From NCBI RefSeq assembly GCF_019703515.2, contig NC_059374.1, positions 12,870,245 through 12,934,244 of the forward strand: a DNA stretch of 64,000 nucleotides, read 5' to 3'. The translations under genes were made by a program, and so were the position numbers. Positions 1-11,060 of this stretch are shown here, in pieces. The DNA comes from Myxocyprinus asiaticus (lineage: Eukaryota > Chordata > Actinopteri > Cypriniformes > Catostomidae). How positions within the stretch are numbered: position 1 is the first letter of the stretch; every line of letters begins with the position of its first letter. The notes beneath the pieces are model-generated. The model made no database searches. It worked only from the letters and a program-made list of their open reading frames with translations, and was not told where the DNA came from.

Positions 1-204
1 TTTCTCCATCCATCTAGGCCTTCCACAAGCTATAAAGAACTCAAGCACTAAATTATAACAGAGAAAAACACTTCAGCTTACTTTTCTGAGTTGTTTGTCA
101 AAAGATGATCTTCTCCTTACATGAATTTTGCATTGCAATCACAGAAACTCAACATTAAAGCTCTGTTACAAAACATAGTATATAGTAGGCAGCTCCTATT
201 TGCC
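1..204. other. AT-rich flank, nothing recognised
   Basis: No open frame, splice context or repeat family is recognisable here. It is probably part of a long lhfpl6 intron, which is an inference from the gene order to the right. Confidence 0.4.
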
Positions 205-900
205 TCTAATTATTTTCACATGCAAATAAGCTTGTGATTTGCCTCAAATGTTTGCCAGAAGTTTGGAGCTATTCACCGGTAGTGGTGAACCTGTAGAAAA
301 CCTTTGGCAACAATGGACAATTTGCCACAAGTTTGCAGAAATTTGCTATGAACTCTCGATTTTTGTAAAGGGTATTTTTTTTAACTTGACACGACGTCAA
401 AAAAACATGATATTCCAGTGCCGAGATGCTGAACAAACAGTGAGACATGGCGCAATGGTCAAAGAAGTGAAAAATAGCACAGATTGACGTAAAAAATATC
501 ATCCAATATGGAGGACAAGAAAAAGTATTTAAATAAATAAACTGATCTAATTACAATTGGGCAAAATTAACCCAATATTTGTGTGTGCTATCTTTTTAGA
601 TGCTTATTAGCAGGCCTACCCTTAATGAAAATCGAGAGTTATTGGCAAATTTGCCGCAAATTTACCACTGATAATTTTCACATTTAAATGAGCTTCGCTG
701 CAAACTTGCGGCAAATTGTCCACTGTTGCCAGAGGTTTGCCAGGGGTTCCCCACTACTGGAGAAGAGCTGCAAATTTCTGGCAAACATTTACGGTGAATT
801 AAAAGCACATTTGTATGTGAAAACAACACGCAGAAGATTTGCTGCAATTTTGCATCTAGTTTGCGGTTAGTTTACATTTTTTGTAAGGGTATTTAATCAT
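205..900. repeat. Foldback repeat rich in TTTGCC/GGCAAA words
   Basis: The words TTTGCC, GCAAA and their complements recur on both sides of a central segment. Positions 350-375 (AACTCTCGATTTTTGTAA...) are an inverted copy of 617-641, which bounds a foldback core of about 290 bp. Outside the core, two blocks starting ATTTTCACA at about 217 and 673 resemble each other directly. Short frames on both strands here carry no recognisable protein. A decayed DNA transposon or MITE complex is the best reading. Confidence 0.5.
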
Positions 901-1120
901 TAGCTTAGCAACATGCTAACATCAAAATATTGGAATCGAATCTCCTGTGACACGAAGATTGCTATTTGTGTGGCACACAGAGTTGTTGCGTATCTAGAAC
1001 ATTCCTTATCCAAGTCAATTTATGACGTTCCATTTCAGTTAATGCTATCTAAGAAAATAGCTGCCTATGTAGGTAGTAAAAACACAAGACGGCTCACTAG
1101 TTTTGGACTCAACACTTCTT
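880..1120. repeat. Dispersed repeat, copy A
   Basis: The stretch contains TTAGCTTAGCAACATGCTAAC, then TTGGAATCGA, and later TATGTAGGTAGTA. The same words in the same order flank the solo LTR at 8371-9484 (about 8325-8365 and 9700-9740). This is therefore one copy of a dispersed repeat whose second copy was split by an LTR element. The family was not identified. Confidence 0.45.
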
Positions 1121-2795
1121 AATTGGTTTATCCCTTAAGGTGTAAAGTCTATGAAAACGCAACATCAACATGTTTCTGTATGTATTCCAAACATGTGCAT
1201 GATATTAAGTTCTACAATAAGCAGAATCTCAGCAATACGTCTAATAATGCCACAAGCTGTTTCATTAAAATTTGAGGAATTCAGCAATTCAGGTTTAACA
1301 GTTGCAGGTGCATAAACAGGCACAACAACCCTGAAATTTAAAACACTTCCTCTGTTTCCAACACAAATGTGTAGCTGAAAGCATTTGTGTGTTTTCGTGA
1401 AAAATATAACCATCAGTATCTTTTCGTCATGAATACATTTTTTGTTTTCATTTTATCTAATATGACAGGCAGTTTGGTTACCATCATAATCTATTGCTTA
1501 TCCTGCTAACCATTGGTTGCCACCAGCAAACCTTGGGGCAGTTGTTGGGTTTGACTGATCAGACCCAAATGCCCCAACTGGTAGAGTGTTTACTGAACTT
1601 CTCAAACACTGGGTTAAATGTATGGAAAGAAATTGTACCTGCTGCACGCAATTGTACCTGTCAAATACCGTTTACTCCTGGTCAAAAACTGTCCCACCTG
1701 GCAATGCTCGGAGCACTTGACCTGATGTGGGAAATAGGGATTAAATATGGATTCCACAGGACAACCAGTAAAGGAGGGAGAAAGAGAACATTGTTCAGGG
1801 CTTGTCAGTGTAGGCAGGTAAAAACGGGGAAGAAAGGAAGCAAGAGTTCCTGCTTCTCAGATTTCACTCAAATTATAAATACAGGTAATTTCACAAAACC
1901 AGCAGCTAAAGTTCAGGACCATTACTGAGAGATTACTGGGGCCTTTTTCTCAAGAGAAAGCAGAAAAGGGCCTTTATGCAATAGTCTCCATTTTATCTCA
2001 TTTCAGTCTGGAAGATACTGAGAACAAAAAGTAGTTCAATCTGCATAAACAGTCTGATGTAAACAGCACATTAATTATGCAAAAGGATCTTTAGGGCCAT
2101 TTACTGAACATATTGAGCTGAAGTTCTCATGAAAGAATTCAGAAGTGTTGCGTTACAAGTTCATGAGTCTTGATGGGTCGTGTTTGAGGTTTTAAATATC
2201 CCTATGTTCCCCCCCTGTGGGTGGTCAGGGCAGGGTCAATATGTTGTTTTGGGAATATCAGCCGTATAGATGACTTATTATAAAGACTCTTCTGTTGCGT
2301 TACTAATACCAACCATTAGCCCACACACAGGATCAAATGCCAAGAGAAGTGTGTTTTTGTATATTTTAATGCAGTTTTATTTTTAATTTTTACTAGGGTG
2401 TTGGTATTTAAAATAATGTATGCCAATACGTCCTTATCTCACCAAACAACTTATACATAAACTCTAATTTTGCAATATATTTCTGTTTTTTATTCAATGC
2501 AGGATTTATAAGTTTAAATCTTTTCCTTAAAACCCCAAAAATAATAGAAAAACTGCATTTCCGAACATAGCCATAAGATTTGCTTATGTCTGGTTTAAAT
2601 TTTGTCTCAGCCAATCAAATAAAGACAAACAGTCTTTCTACTGTATCATCTTAAAGCATATGCTTTATCATCACAAATACTTTCCTAAGAGATCTGAGTA
2701 CTTTTTAAGGAGTAAACAACAAACTTTAAATCTCTGTTCTAAAACCTAGTGAGCTGGCAACCTGGGCGACATTGTAAGGCATCAAGATGCTAGGT
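1121..2795. other. Non-coding stretch without recognised feature
   Basis: A 144-codon open frame on the plus strand (1494-1928) has no recognisable domain and no convincing splice context. An imperfect inverted repeat lies inside it near 1530-1582 (TTGGGGCA ... TGATCA ... TGCCCCAA). Nothing else is supported. Confidence 0.4.
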
Positions 2796-3163
2796 GTGCT
2801 AAGCAGAGGTGGATAGTAACATGCTACATTTACTCAGTTACATTTACTTGAGTAACTTTTTAAAAAAAAAATACTTTTAGAGTAGGTTTAAAAGTGGGTA
2901 CTTTTTACTCTCACTCAAGTAAATTTCTAATGAATATTTTTTACTTTTACTTCTTTACAATGGCGTTCCTGTCGTTACATTACTGGGTTTAATTTGAGTT
3001 AATGTGTAATTTATTGAGAGATTATTGAATGGGACTTTTCAGCGGAAGAGCGGAAGTTCACACAGCTGCGCATGCTGACACAGACTGTCACTCAAGTCGT
3101 CACTGCTGCAGCATCAAAATCTTCAAAGTGAAACACTTTCTGTGAAACACTTTCATCTGAGGT

Positions 3164-3534
3164 TGTTACCCCTCCTAACAACCACCAGAGGGAGCCCTCT
3201 CCCGAATACTAACTCTGTACAGTTTCTTCTTTGGTGACTTCCTGTTTAAACGATATAAATACCATGCTGTTCCATTTTGACTTTGCGAAGTATTGCCAGT
3301 TTACCCTGCCTAACCAAGCCTTTTTCCATTGCCTTTGCTGATTGTTTTCATGTTATGACCATTGTCTGTTTTCCTGGATTTACTGCCTTTTGGATACCCA
3401 TTTGTTTTTTTTGCCTTGTTGGACTGTCTTTTTGGTTTATTGGATTTGCCTGCCAATTTGGATTGTTTGCCTGAGTTCATAATAAACTTCCAGCACATGG
3501 ATCCTAACACCATCTCCATGGCCAGTTCATTACA
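3164..3534 (+). repeat. Probable 5' LTR of Gypsy element 1
   Basis: The segment starts TGTTACCCC and ends TTACA. It has a TATA-like GATATAAATACC near 3252 and a poly(A) signal AATAAA at 3481-3486, in the expected order for U3, R and U5. Gag starts soon after, at 3551. No matching 3' LTR is present, so the boundaries rest on internal signals and are approximate. Confidence 0.5.
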
Positions 3535-3550
3535 GAATACTTCGCCTAAC

Positions 3551-4412
3551 ATGGATCCAGCGGAAGTTTCACAGCTCCAGGTCACATCTGCGCACCAGTG
3601 CGAGGTATTAAGGGGTTACCAAGACCAGCTCAACAACCTACGAGCTGCCAACGAATGTTTGACACAATACATTCACTCACTGCCAGCTCCCCATGCTAAA
3701 CCTGTAAGCTTTGCTCTACCTGATAAGTTTGATGGTTCTGCTGAAAAATGCTGGGGTTTTTTACAACAATGCAAGGTATTTTTCTCGAATCAGCCTGAAT
3801 CATTTGATCAAGATGCCAGGAAATGTTCTTTTTATGTCACTGCTTACCGGCAAAGCTCTCGATTGGGCCGCCGCTGTTTGGGATAAAGATACTCAAATCC
3901 AGGTTTCATTTGATTACTTCGTTCAACAAATCCACGAAGTCTTCAAGTATCCAGCGGGCGGCCAATATATCTCTGTTCAGCTACTTCATCTACGCCAGGG
4001 TCATCGATCAGCAGCGAATTATGCAGTTCTGATCAGGACACTAGCAGTTCAGAGTGGGTGGAATGATGTCACTCTGAAGACTGTTTTCCGTGAAGGGCTT
4101 CACCTGAAACTCAGGACGGAACTGACCTGCAAGGGTGAAGGTACGAATCTTTCTGAATACATAACTATGGCCATCAAGATTGATAACCTGCTTCAGAATG
4201 CTTCTTGGCCTCAGTTTCGCTTCACCTTGAATTCTACAGTCTCAGTACTGGCCCAGGCATCCACTGTATCACCCGAACCCACGCAAGTTGCTTACACTCG
4301 CGTTTCCATGGAGGAACGCCGACGTCGATGCAACGAAAACCTTTGCTTTTATTGTGGCTCACTAGGTCATCTCAACGCTGCATGCCCATACATGAAATCA
4401 AGTTCTCCTTAG
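3551..4412 (+). pseudogene. Gag of Gypsy element 1 (one frameshift)
   Basis: The frame starts MDPAEVSQLQ and shows a sushi/PEG10-like capsid segment: a KFDGS...GFLQQC motif, then GKALDWAAAVW, then a C-terminal zinc knuckle of CX2CX4HX4C form (CFYCGSLGHLNAAC, about 4344-4385). Gag proteins of this type form the particle that packages the retrotransposon RNA. The frame is interrupted near 3840, where it moves from one plus-strand frame to the next (about 3711-4412). The frame stops at 4412, shortly before the protease-containing frame. Confidence 0.82.
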
Positions 4413-4424
4413 TCAAGGCAAAAT

Positions 4425-7392
4425 GTGAGTACAATGCACACTGTATCACACGTTTCATATAATTTTCTGTTACCTGTAGAGGTCTCCATTGGTGATCATG
4501 TAAAGAGTTTTACAGCTTTAGTGGATTCTGGTGCTGCTGTTAATCTCATTAATCAGGAGATTGTACAAGAACTCAACATACCCACCATTCAGTGCTCACC
4601 AATAATTAACATCACCACTATTGACAACACTCCTATTGGTACTGGCATAACCCAACAGACTGTTCCGATAACCATCAAGGTTGGACTTTCATGTAGAAAA
4701 AATCTCACTATATGTCATCAACTCACCCAAGCATGCTCTTATCCTGGGTCATCCCTGGCTGGCCATCCATGACCCATCAATATCTTGGAACCAAGGTGAG
4801 TTCATGCAATGGTCAAGTTTTTGTCACAAATATTGTCTCCATGTTGCTGTTTCCATGCCTTGTCTTATCACCAGTATTGAGAGCCCCGAATCACAGAAGG
4901 AGCCCACGATCCCCAAGGAGTATGCAGAGTTCAGTGAGGTGTTTAGCAAAATCAAATCTACACAACTTCCTCCTCATCGTCCATGGGACTGCGCCATTGA
5001 ACTTCTGTCCAATACAGCCCCACCGAGAAGCAAGGCATATGCATTGTCAAGCCCAGAGTCACTCGCCATGGAGAATTACATTGAGGAACCCCTTGCCTCC
5101 GGTTACATCTGTCCCTCTACCTCCCCAGCTGCTGCAGGGTTCTTTTTCATAAAGAAGAAGTGTGGAGGTCTACGTCCCTGTATCAACTAAGGCCTGAACT
5201 CTGTCACCATAAAGTACCGTTACCCATTACCGCTTATTTCCTCAGCCCTTGAACAACTACGTGAGGCAAAGATCTATACCAAACTTGATCTGAGAAGTGC
5301 TTATAACCTTGTCAGAATCCAAGAAGGGGATGAGTGGAAAACTGCTTTCATCACCACCAGAGGGCACTATGAATATTTGGTCATGCCATATGGACTTGCT
5401 AATGCTCCCTCGGTTTTCCAGTCTTTTATCAACATGATATTCAGAGACTTACTGAATCATTGTGTGGTGGCTTACATTGACGACATCCTCATCTACTCAC
5501 AAGACATGGAACAACATTTCCAGCAGGTCAAGACAGTTCTATCACGTCTCCAGGAAGACCAACTATATGTCAAGGCAGAAAAATGTGAGTTCCATACCTC
5601 TCATACCACTTTCCTAGGCTACAATATCAGCCATCAAGGTGTAAAAATGGATGTCTCTAAGATAACAGCAGTCACCGACAGCAGTGGCCTCGACCTTCAA
5701 AAATCAAGGAACTACAGTGGTTTCTGGGCTTCACCAACTTCTATCACCGTTTCATCAGGAATTACAGCATCATTGCAGCCCCACTCACGTTGTTGCTCAA
5801 GGGAAAGCCCAACAAATTGCCTTGAACGATGCCGCATACTAGGCCTGCATCTCCCTCAAGTCAAGCTTCACGACCGCTCCGATACTGAAACATCCTGACC
5901 CCAATCTTCCCTTCGTCATTGAGGTAGATGCTTCAGATTGTGGGATTGGAGCGGTCCTGTCACAACGTCACAGAACACCTTTACCCTTGTGCCTTTTTCT
6001 CCAGAAAATTGAACTCTGCAGAACGTAACTATGATGTGGGAAATAAGCAATTACTTTCCATGAAAGCAGCCTTCGAAGAATGGCGTCACTGGTTAGAGGA
6101 GGCAGTCCACCCTTTCCAGGTTATCACCGATCACAAAAATCTTGAATATATCAAGGCAGCCAAGAGATTGAACCCACGTCAAGCCCGATGGTCATTGTTT
6201 TTCACCAGATTCAATTTTACAGTCACTTACTGCCCTGGCAGCAAGAACAGCAAGGCAGATGCACTTTCACGCAGACATGATCCACCCTACCTCCAACCTC
6301 ACCCTGGGTCCATTCTGCCACCATCTGTCATCATAGCACCGATTAGTTGGGGACATCATGGAGGAGATACAACGAGCACAACAGCATGAACCGTCACCTC
6401 CTAACTGCCCCCCAACCAAGCACTACGTACCCCAAGCTCTATGTCAGAGGACTATCCAATGGGTCCACACTTTCTTGAGCACTGGACATCCTGGCATCCA
6501 AAGAACTGTTACCCTGGTGCGTAATTCCTTCTGGTGGCAACTTTGATTCATGATGTAACTAACTATGTAAAGTCTTGTCAGGTGTGTGCCCAATCCAAGA
6601 CCCCCAGAGAACTGCCCACGGGGTTGCATCAACCACTGCCAATACCACAAAGACCATGGTCCCACTTGTCCATCGACTTCGTCACAGACCTGCCAAACTC
6701 CCATGGTAACACTACCTTTCTGGTAATAATAGACCGATTTTCTAAATCATGTAGACTTGTCCCTCTCAAGTGTTTACCCACTGCCATGGAAACCGCTAAT
6801 GCTTTGTTCCACCAAGTCTTTAGGGTCTATGGAATACCAGAGGACATCGTGTCTGACAGAGGTCCACAGTTCACGTCCCGAGTTTGGCAGGCTTTCTGCA
6901 AACAACTGGATATCAATGTGAGTCTCACCTCTGGTTACAACCCTCAGGCCAACGGATAGGTGGAACATCTAAACCAAGAGATAGGCAGATATCTTCGGAG
7001 TTATTGTAGCGGTGAACAGGAGAAGTGGAGCGATTTCCTGCCCTGGGCCGAATATGCACCGAATTCCCTCACTTATACCTCTAAGGGTCTAACCCCCTTC
7101 CAATGCATGCTGGGCTACTAACCCCCAATGTTTCCTTGGTCAGGAGAACCATCTACGGTGCCAGCGATGGACGATTGGATTAAGCGAAGCGAGAGGGTGT
7201 GGGACAGCGCACATGTCCGGCTACAACGAGCGGTCAGAGCACAACGCTTCCAGGTTGACCGACGGAGGCGCCCCCATCCCAACTATCAGCCAGGACAGAG
7301 GGTCTGGTTGTCCACAAGGGATCTCAAGTTGCGGCTACCCTGCAGGAAGCTCAGTCCAAGGTATGTGGGTATGTTCAGAATTATCTTCAAGT
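4425..7392 (+). pseudogene. Pol of Gypsy element 1 (protease, RT, RNase H, integrase; decayed)
   Basis: Domains follow the Ty3/Gypsy order: an aspartic protease with VDSGAA near 4521; reverse transcriptase with [10 protein letters not shown] and YIDDIL near 5474; RNase H ending [10 protein letters not shown] near 6250; then integrase with an HHCC zinc finger (H...H near 6470, CQVC near 6580) and DDE Asp residues in IDFVTD and SDRGPQF. A stop (TAG, 6957-6959) falls just before the catalytic Glu, and another (TAA, 5188-5190) falls in the RT. There are frameshifts near 4700, 5690, 5900 and 6540. The C-terminal GPF/Y-like segment ends near 7392, where a hairpin MITE begins, so the 3' part and 3' LTR are missing. 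The element is inactive. Confidence 0.88.
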
Positions 7393-7399
7393 GACTGTA

Positions 7400-7915
7400 A
7401 AATTGAAGGTCCATACAATGCAAGTGAATGGGTGGCAACACTTTAAAGCTAAACAAAATCACATAAGTCAGCATAAAAGTAATCCATAAGACTCCAGTGG
7501 TTAAATCAGTATCTTCAGAAGCGATGTGATATGAGAATGTGTGGATGAGAAACAGGTCATTTTCACATTCTTCTTCTTGTGTTATTGGTGATTCACATTC
7601 TTCTCTGCATATCACCCCCTGCTGGGCAGGGAGAAGAACGTCTAGCAAAAAATGACAAATATTTATCTGGTTCTCACCCACACCTATCATATCACTTTTG
7701 AAGATATGGATTTAACTACTGGAGTCTTATGGATGACTTTTGTGCTGCCTTTATGTGCTTTTTGGAGCATCAACATTTTGGCCCACAGAGCTAAAATATT
7801 CTTCTAAAAATCTTCTTTTCTTGAGAAGAAAGGAAGTCATCCATATCTGGGATGGCATATCTAGTAAATGATGAGAGAATTTTAATTTTGGGGTGAACTC
7901 TCCCTTTAAAGCTCA
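7400..7915. mobile_element. Hairpin MITE, copy 1 (left end truncated)
   Basis: The left arm (about 7409-7550, with GGTCCATACAATGCAAGTGA and CTCCAGTGGTTAAATC) pairs with an inverted right arm (about 7670-7790). The right part ends with the GGTGAACTCTCCCTTTAA type of terminus. The outer left arm is absent at the junction with Gypsy 1. The same family occurs at 30121-31105, 35082-35486 and 39015-39300. Confidence 0.7.
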
Positions 7916-8035
7916 GCCATAATTTAATATTTTGTCATTTCCCTACCCTCATGTTGTTCCAAACCTATGTGACCCTTTGCATTATGTGGAACATAATGTG
8001 TTAACTATGTGGAGTCAACGTCTATTATGTCATTT

Positions 8036-8202
8036 GTGAAAGTAACGAGTTACTACTTGAGTACTCTTTTATTTGGATACTTTCTTACTCTTACTCAAGA
8101 AATTATTTATGTTAGCACTTTTACTTCTACTTGAGTAATAATTTTTTTAAAGTGATTGTACTTTTACTTGAGTACAGTTTTTGGCTACTCTACCCACCTC
8201 TG
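8036..8202. repeat. Right terminal segment of hAT element A
   Basis: This run of TTACTCAAG/CTTGAGTAA words mirrors the left end at 2804-2960 and finishes with the inverted terminus CTACCCACCTCTG. Between 7915 and 8036 there is a short decayed MITE-like piece (CTCATGTTGTTCCAAACC). Confidence 0.7.
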
Positions 8203-8468
8203 GTGCTAAGGCAGCATAAGTTAAACGAATCATTCAAATGTACGTACTTATATTTCATTCACTACTGAAAAGCATTTTCAGTATTTGTGTGTTCTTTGTT
8301 TTTCTTATTAGACTGTCACATTGTTAGCTTAGCAATATGTTAACGCTAAACTCTTTTGGAATCAACGGTGTGTCACGTCTGGGTTTTGGTCTGACAGGGC
8401 CATGGCATTATCTGACCATGTCTGTTTTTGTGTGAGCGTGCGGTCCCTGTTTTATTCTCTCTTAACAG

Positions 8469-8722
8469 TCAGACAAGAAATATGAATGCCTGGGTCCCGA
8501 CACAGACCAGAACCGAACTAGACAGGAAGTCAGGACCTAGTCACCATACTCCAGACATGAAACACAACAGACAGATGAGCGCACGGCAGGGAAGATAACA
8601 GAAGCAGTGTGCTCTTCTGTCTGTTGTGGTTCATGTCTGGAGTATGTTGACTGGATCCTGACTTCCTGTCTAGTTCGGTTTCGGTCTGTGTCGGGATCCA
8701 GGCATTCATACTCCTTGTCTGT
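8469..8722. repeat. Inverted duplication inside solo LTR 1
   Basis: Arms of about 105 bp (8469-8575 and 8618-8722) are reverse complements with few differences, separated by about 42 bp. The right arm is in the orientation found in solo LTR 2, so the left arm is the added inverted copy. Confidence 0.8.
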
Positions 8723-9147
8723 CTGTTGTTGACGTGGGCACATTGCACTTGTGTCATCTTGGCTGCATGCACTCGCATCAATAATCTGTGTCTGTCACTC
8801 ACTTTGTGCCACGCATCCGGGTCGTGAGCTGTCTTCTTGTTTGTCGATTGGCATGAGTGTATATCGCCTTATTGTCTGGCCAATGTTTGCTCATGCCAGT
8901 CGGATGTTTTTCCTGCTTGTGATAGCACGCGGCTTTGTTATTGTTTCTAGAGTGCCGCGCACTTCTCGGTCTGACATCACACCCCGCCTCCTTGCTTGCT
9001 CGTTATCGTTTCATTGTTTACACCTGCCCTGGATTAACAATCTTGATTTCTCTCCCTATTTTAGTCTCCTCGTGTGTGCTGTTGTGTGCCAGTTCATCTT
9101 GTAATGTTCTCTGTGCAGACCTGTGTATTGTTCCTCTCCATTCCAGT

Positions 9148-9278
9148 CAGGGGCGGACTGGCCATCGGGAGAACCGGGACTTTTCCCGGTGGGCCGGCCG
9201 CGAAACGGGGCCAAATGGGCTGCAATAAGCTAAAGGGGGCAGGTTTTTCGGCCAATTTCTCTTCCCAGTCCACCCCTG
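9148..9278. mobile_element. 131-bp hAT-type MITE inside solo LTR 1
   Basis: Termini are CAGGGGCGGACTGG and CCCAGTCCACCCCTG (inverted). The flanks ATTCCAGT (9140-9147) and GTTCCAGT (9279-9286) differ at one base and form an 8-bp target duplication. The GC-rich body contrasts with the LTR around it. Confidence 0.75.
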
Positions 9279-9484
9279 GTTCCAGTCATCCTGTCACCTT
9301 CCTGTTCCAGTGTGGTCCGGTTGGTCCTGTTTCCCGTTTCCCTCTGCCCAATTCCCTGGACTGCTTTTGTCCCCTTTGGGGATGTTTATGTTTTCCCCCT
9401 CGTGGGATAATGCTTTATTAATAAAGTATTTTTGGTTTTTTCATCTCTGCGTTTGGGTCCTTACCTCTCCCCAAAACCCTGACA

Positions 9485-10135
9485 TGGTGAGCGTTAGTCA
9501 AGTATCTTGTCTGTTTCACGTGAAAAGTGCTATTTGGGTTGTTGACGAATAAAATGTCCATGGACTTAGCAAAACACTGTTTAAATTATTTTTAGATGTA
9601 GTATAGAATGTCACACCACAGGCTAAGCTGAGTTGCTGCCCATGAAAACATTTCAAATCAGTCACTTACGAGGTTTCATGACAGACAGGATGCTGCCTTA
9701 GAAGACAACTAGCTATGTAGGTAGTAGACAGCAAGCCAACTTTTAGAGTTTAGACAAGAGTGGAAAATCCATCGAGGAGAGTTAAATTGTGGCATTTTTT
9801 TACGCTGTCAATGAAGGGAGAATTGTTCTAGCATTGTTAGCATTGACAGTTTGCTGGACATGATCAAAGATCTGCTCACTCCAACTGTTTCTCACCCACT
9901 ATAAGTCTGTGACTCACTGTTGCCATGGAAAAAGTATCCCATAATATCACAAGCCTACCCAACTGCTGTCCAACAATGATTAGAATTTAGACAGTCAGCA
10001 GAGAAAAAACTGACAGCGAGAGGACATTTAAAAAAAGATAAATTATTCAAATTTCCTCTTTATTGCAGTCACTAATACAATCAAAGTTTGTAAGCTTACC
10101 TCAGCTAAACTTTTTAAAAGAATGTGAGAAATTAA
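9485..10135. other. Right half of the dispersed repeat split by solo LTR 1, then unassigned DNA
   Basis: Around 9700-9745 the words AGCTATGTAGGTAGTAGACA continue the repeat seen at 880-1120. From about 9760 to 10135 nothing is recognised. Confidence 0.4.
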
Positions 10136-10137
10136 GG

Positions 10138-10333
10138 CACATCCACATTAATATGTATTTGGTTTACAAATTCATTTTCAGTTTCCTAACGGCATTGTTT
10201 TCCAAAGTATGCGTTACTAGTAACAAGTGTTTTCAAAAGTCTCAGTTTTCGGTGATAGAAAACACTGCTCCATTGTGGAAGAGAGGAGTAAACATAGCCA
10301 AGTCAATGCGTTTTCAACTGAAAACATATTAGT
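10138..10333. repeat. Short foldback repeat with ACATCCACA / TGTGGATGT ends
   Basis: The segment opens ACATCCACATTAATATG and closes CATATTAGTGTGGATGT, an inverted pair about 200 bp apart. A related copy is suspected at 58070-58460. The superfamily is undetermined. Confidence 0.5.
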
Positions 10334-11060
10334 GTGGATGTAGGAATTCTAAAGAACAACATCCTTGATATCCTCTAAGAGGAGTTTTAGCGCATTGCTG
10401 TGTATTTGCGAGGATGTTTAATGTGATTCTAGGGCATTGCTAGGAGGTTGCTAATGTGTTCTGGGTGGTTGCTTACTGGCCCAAGTCATAAAAGCCCAAG
10501 TTTCTATGATATTCTTGTCCCTAGATGTGCCTCAGGTCTGTGGGTTAGTCTATTTTTTTCATCCATTTTATCCTCCAGGTCTGACCACTTTAAAAAGTAA
10601 AAGCACACTATTTGAAACCAATTACAAAGTGCTAAATAAACAAATGCAGGAGCTCAAATATATAAATTCACTCACATTCACCATGTTTTCATGCCAACTG
10701 TCTTATAGCATAGCTCAAAACACATTGCCCTCAGCAACATGCCTTGGTCATTAAAGGTCAACAAACAATCTTTCTTCCACACAAAAATGACATTATGCCA
10801 TAACACATCCATAAATACAAACTGATTTCCCTATTTCTTGTACTTGTTCCTGGTCTTATTGTGAACAATTCAATGATGCACATTATTTAAAAGAAGAAAA
10901 AAAAAGTTTGTCTTTGTAATCTTTTACCAAAACATAATATATTTATCTTCTTCTGAAATGACTTTCCTTTTCGGCTGACATGATCTAGAGAAAACTTTTC
11001 ACAATCCAATCAATTTCCAATGGAATAAAAATCAAGGCCTGCCCTATATTCTGTTATATT
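10334..11060. other. Unassigned intron-like DNA
   Basis: Around 10395-10480 there are GCTAGGAGGTTGCTA and GTGTTCTGGGTGGTTGC words in a short degenerate repeat. The remainder shows no gene, splice context or mobile-element ends. Confidence 0.35.

Larger units (their letters stand above)
2804..8202. mobile_element. hAT-type DNA transposon A (non-autonomous, filled with later insertions)
   Basis: The element begins CAGAGGTGGATAG and ends CTACCCACCTCTG, an inverted terminal pair. It is flanked by a perfect 8-bp duplication, GTGCTAAG, at 2796-2803 and 8203-8210. Eight-base duplications with CAG-type termini are the signature of the hAT superfamily. Both ends are rich in ACTTGAGTAA/TTACTCAAGT words. 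No transposase remains. Its body was enlarged by a Gypsy retrotransposon (about 3164-7392) and a hairpin MITE (about 7400-7915), so the transposon proper is only about 1 kb. Confidence 0.88.
8371..9484 (+). mobile_element. Solo LTR 1
   Basis: It begins TGTCACGTCTGGG and ends AACCCTGACA, giving TG...CA ends with matching TGTCA/TGACA termini. It is flanked by a near-perfect 5-bp duplication (CGGTG before, TGGTG after). A poly(A) signal AATAAA lies at 9420-9425 near the 3' end. No internal region is present, so recombination between two LTRs is the likely origin. It shares the block GGATCCTGACTTCCTGTCT...GGTTTCGGTCTGT with solo LTR 2 at 17633-18623. It contains an inverted duplication (8469-8575 / 8618-8722) and a small hAT MITE. 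Confidence 0.75.

Noticed and set aside
1494..1928. 144-codon plus-strand frame as a possible gene
   Set aside because: No recognisable domain, no splice signals, and an inverted repeat inside it. A chance open frame in an intron is more likely.
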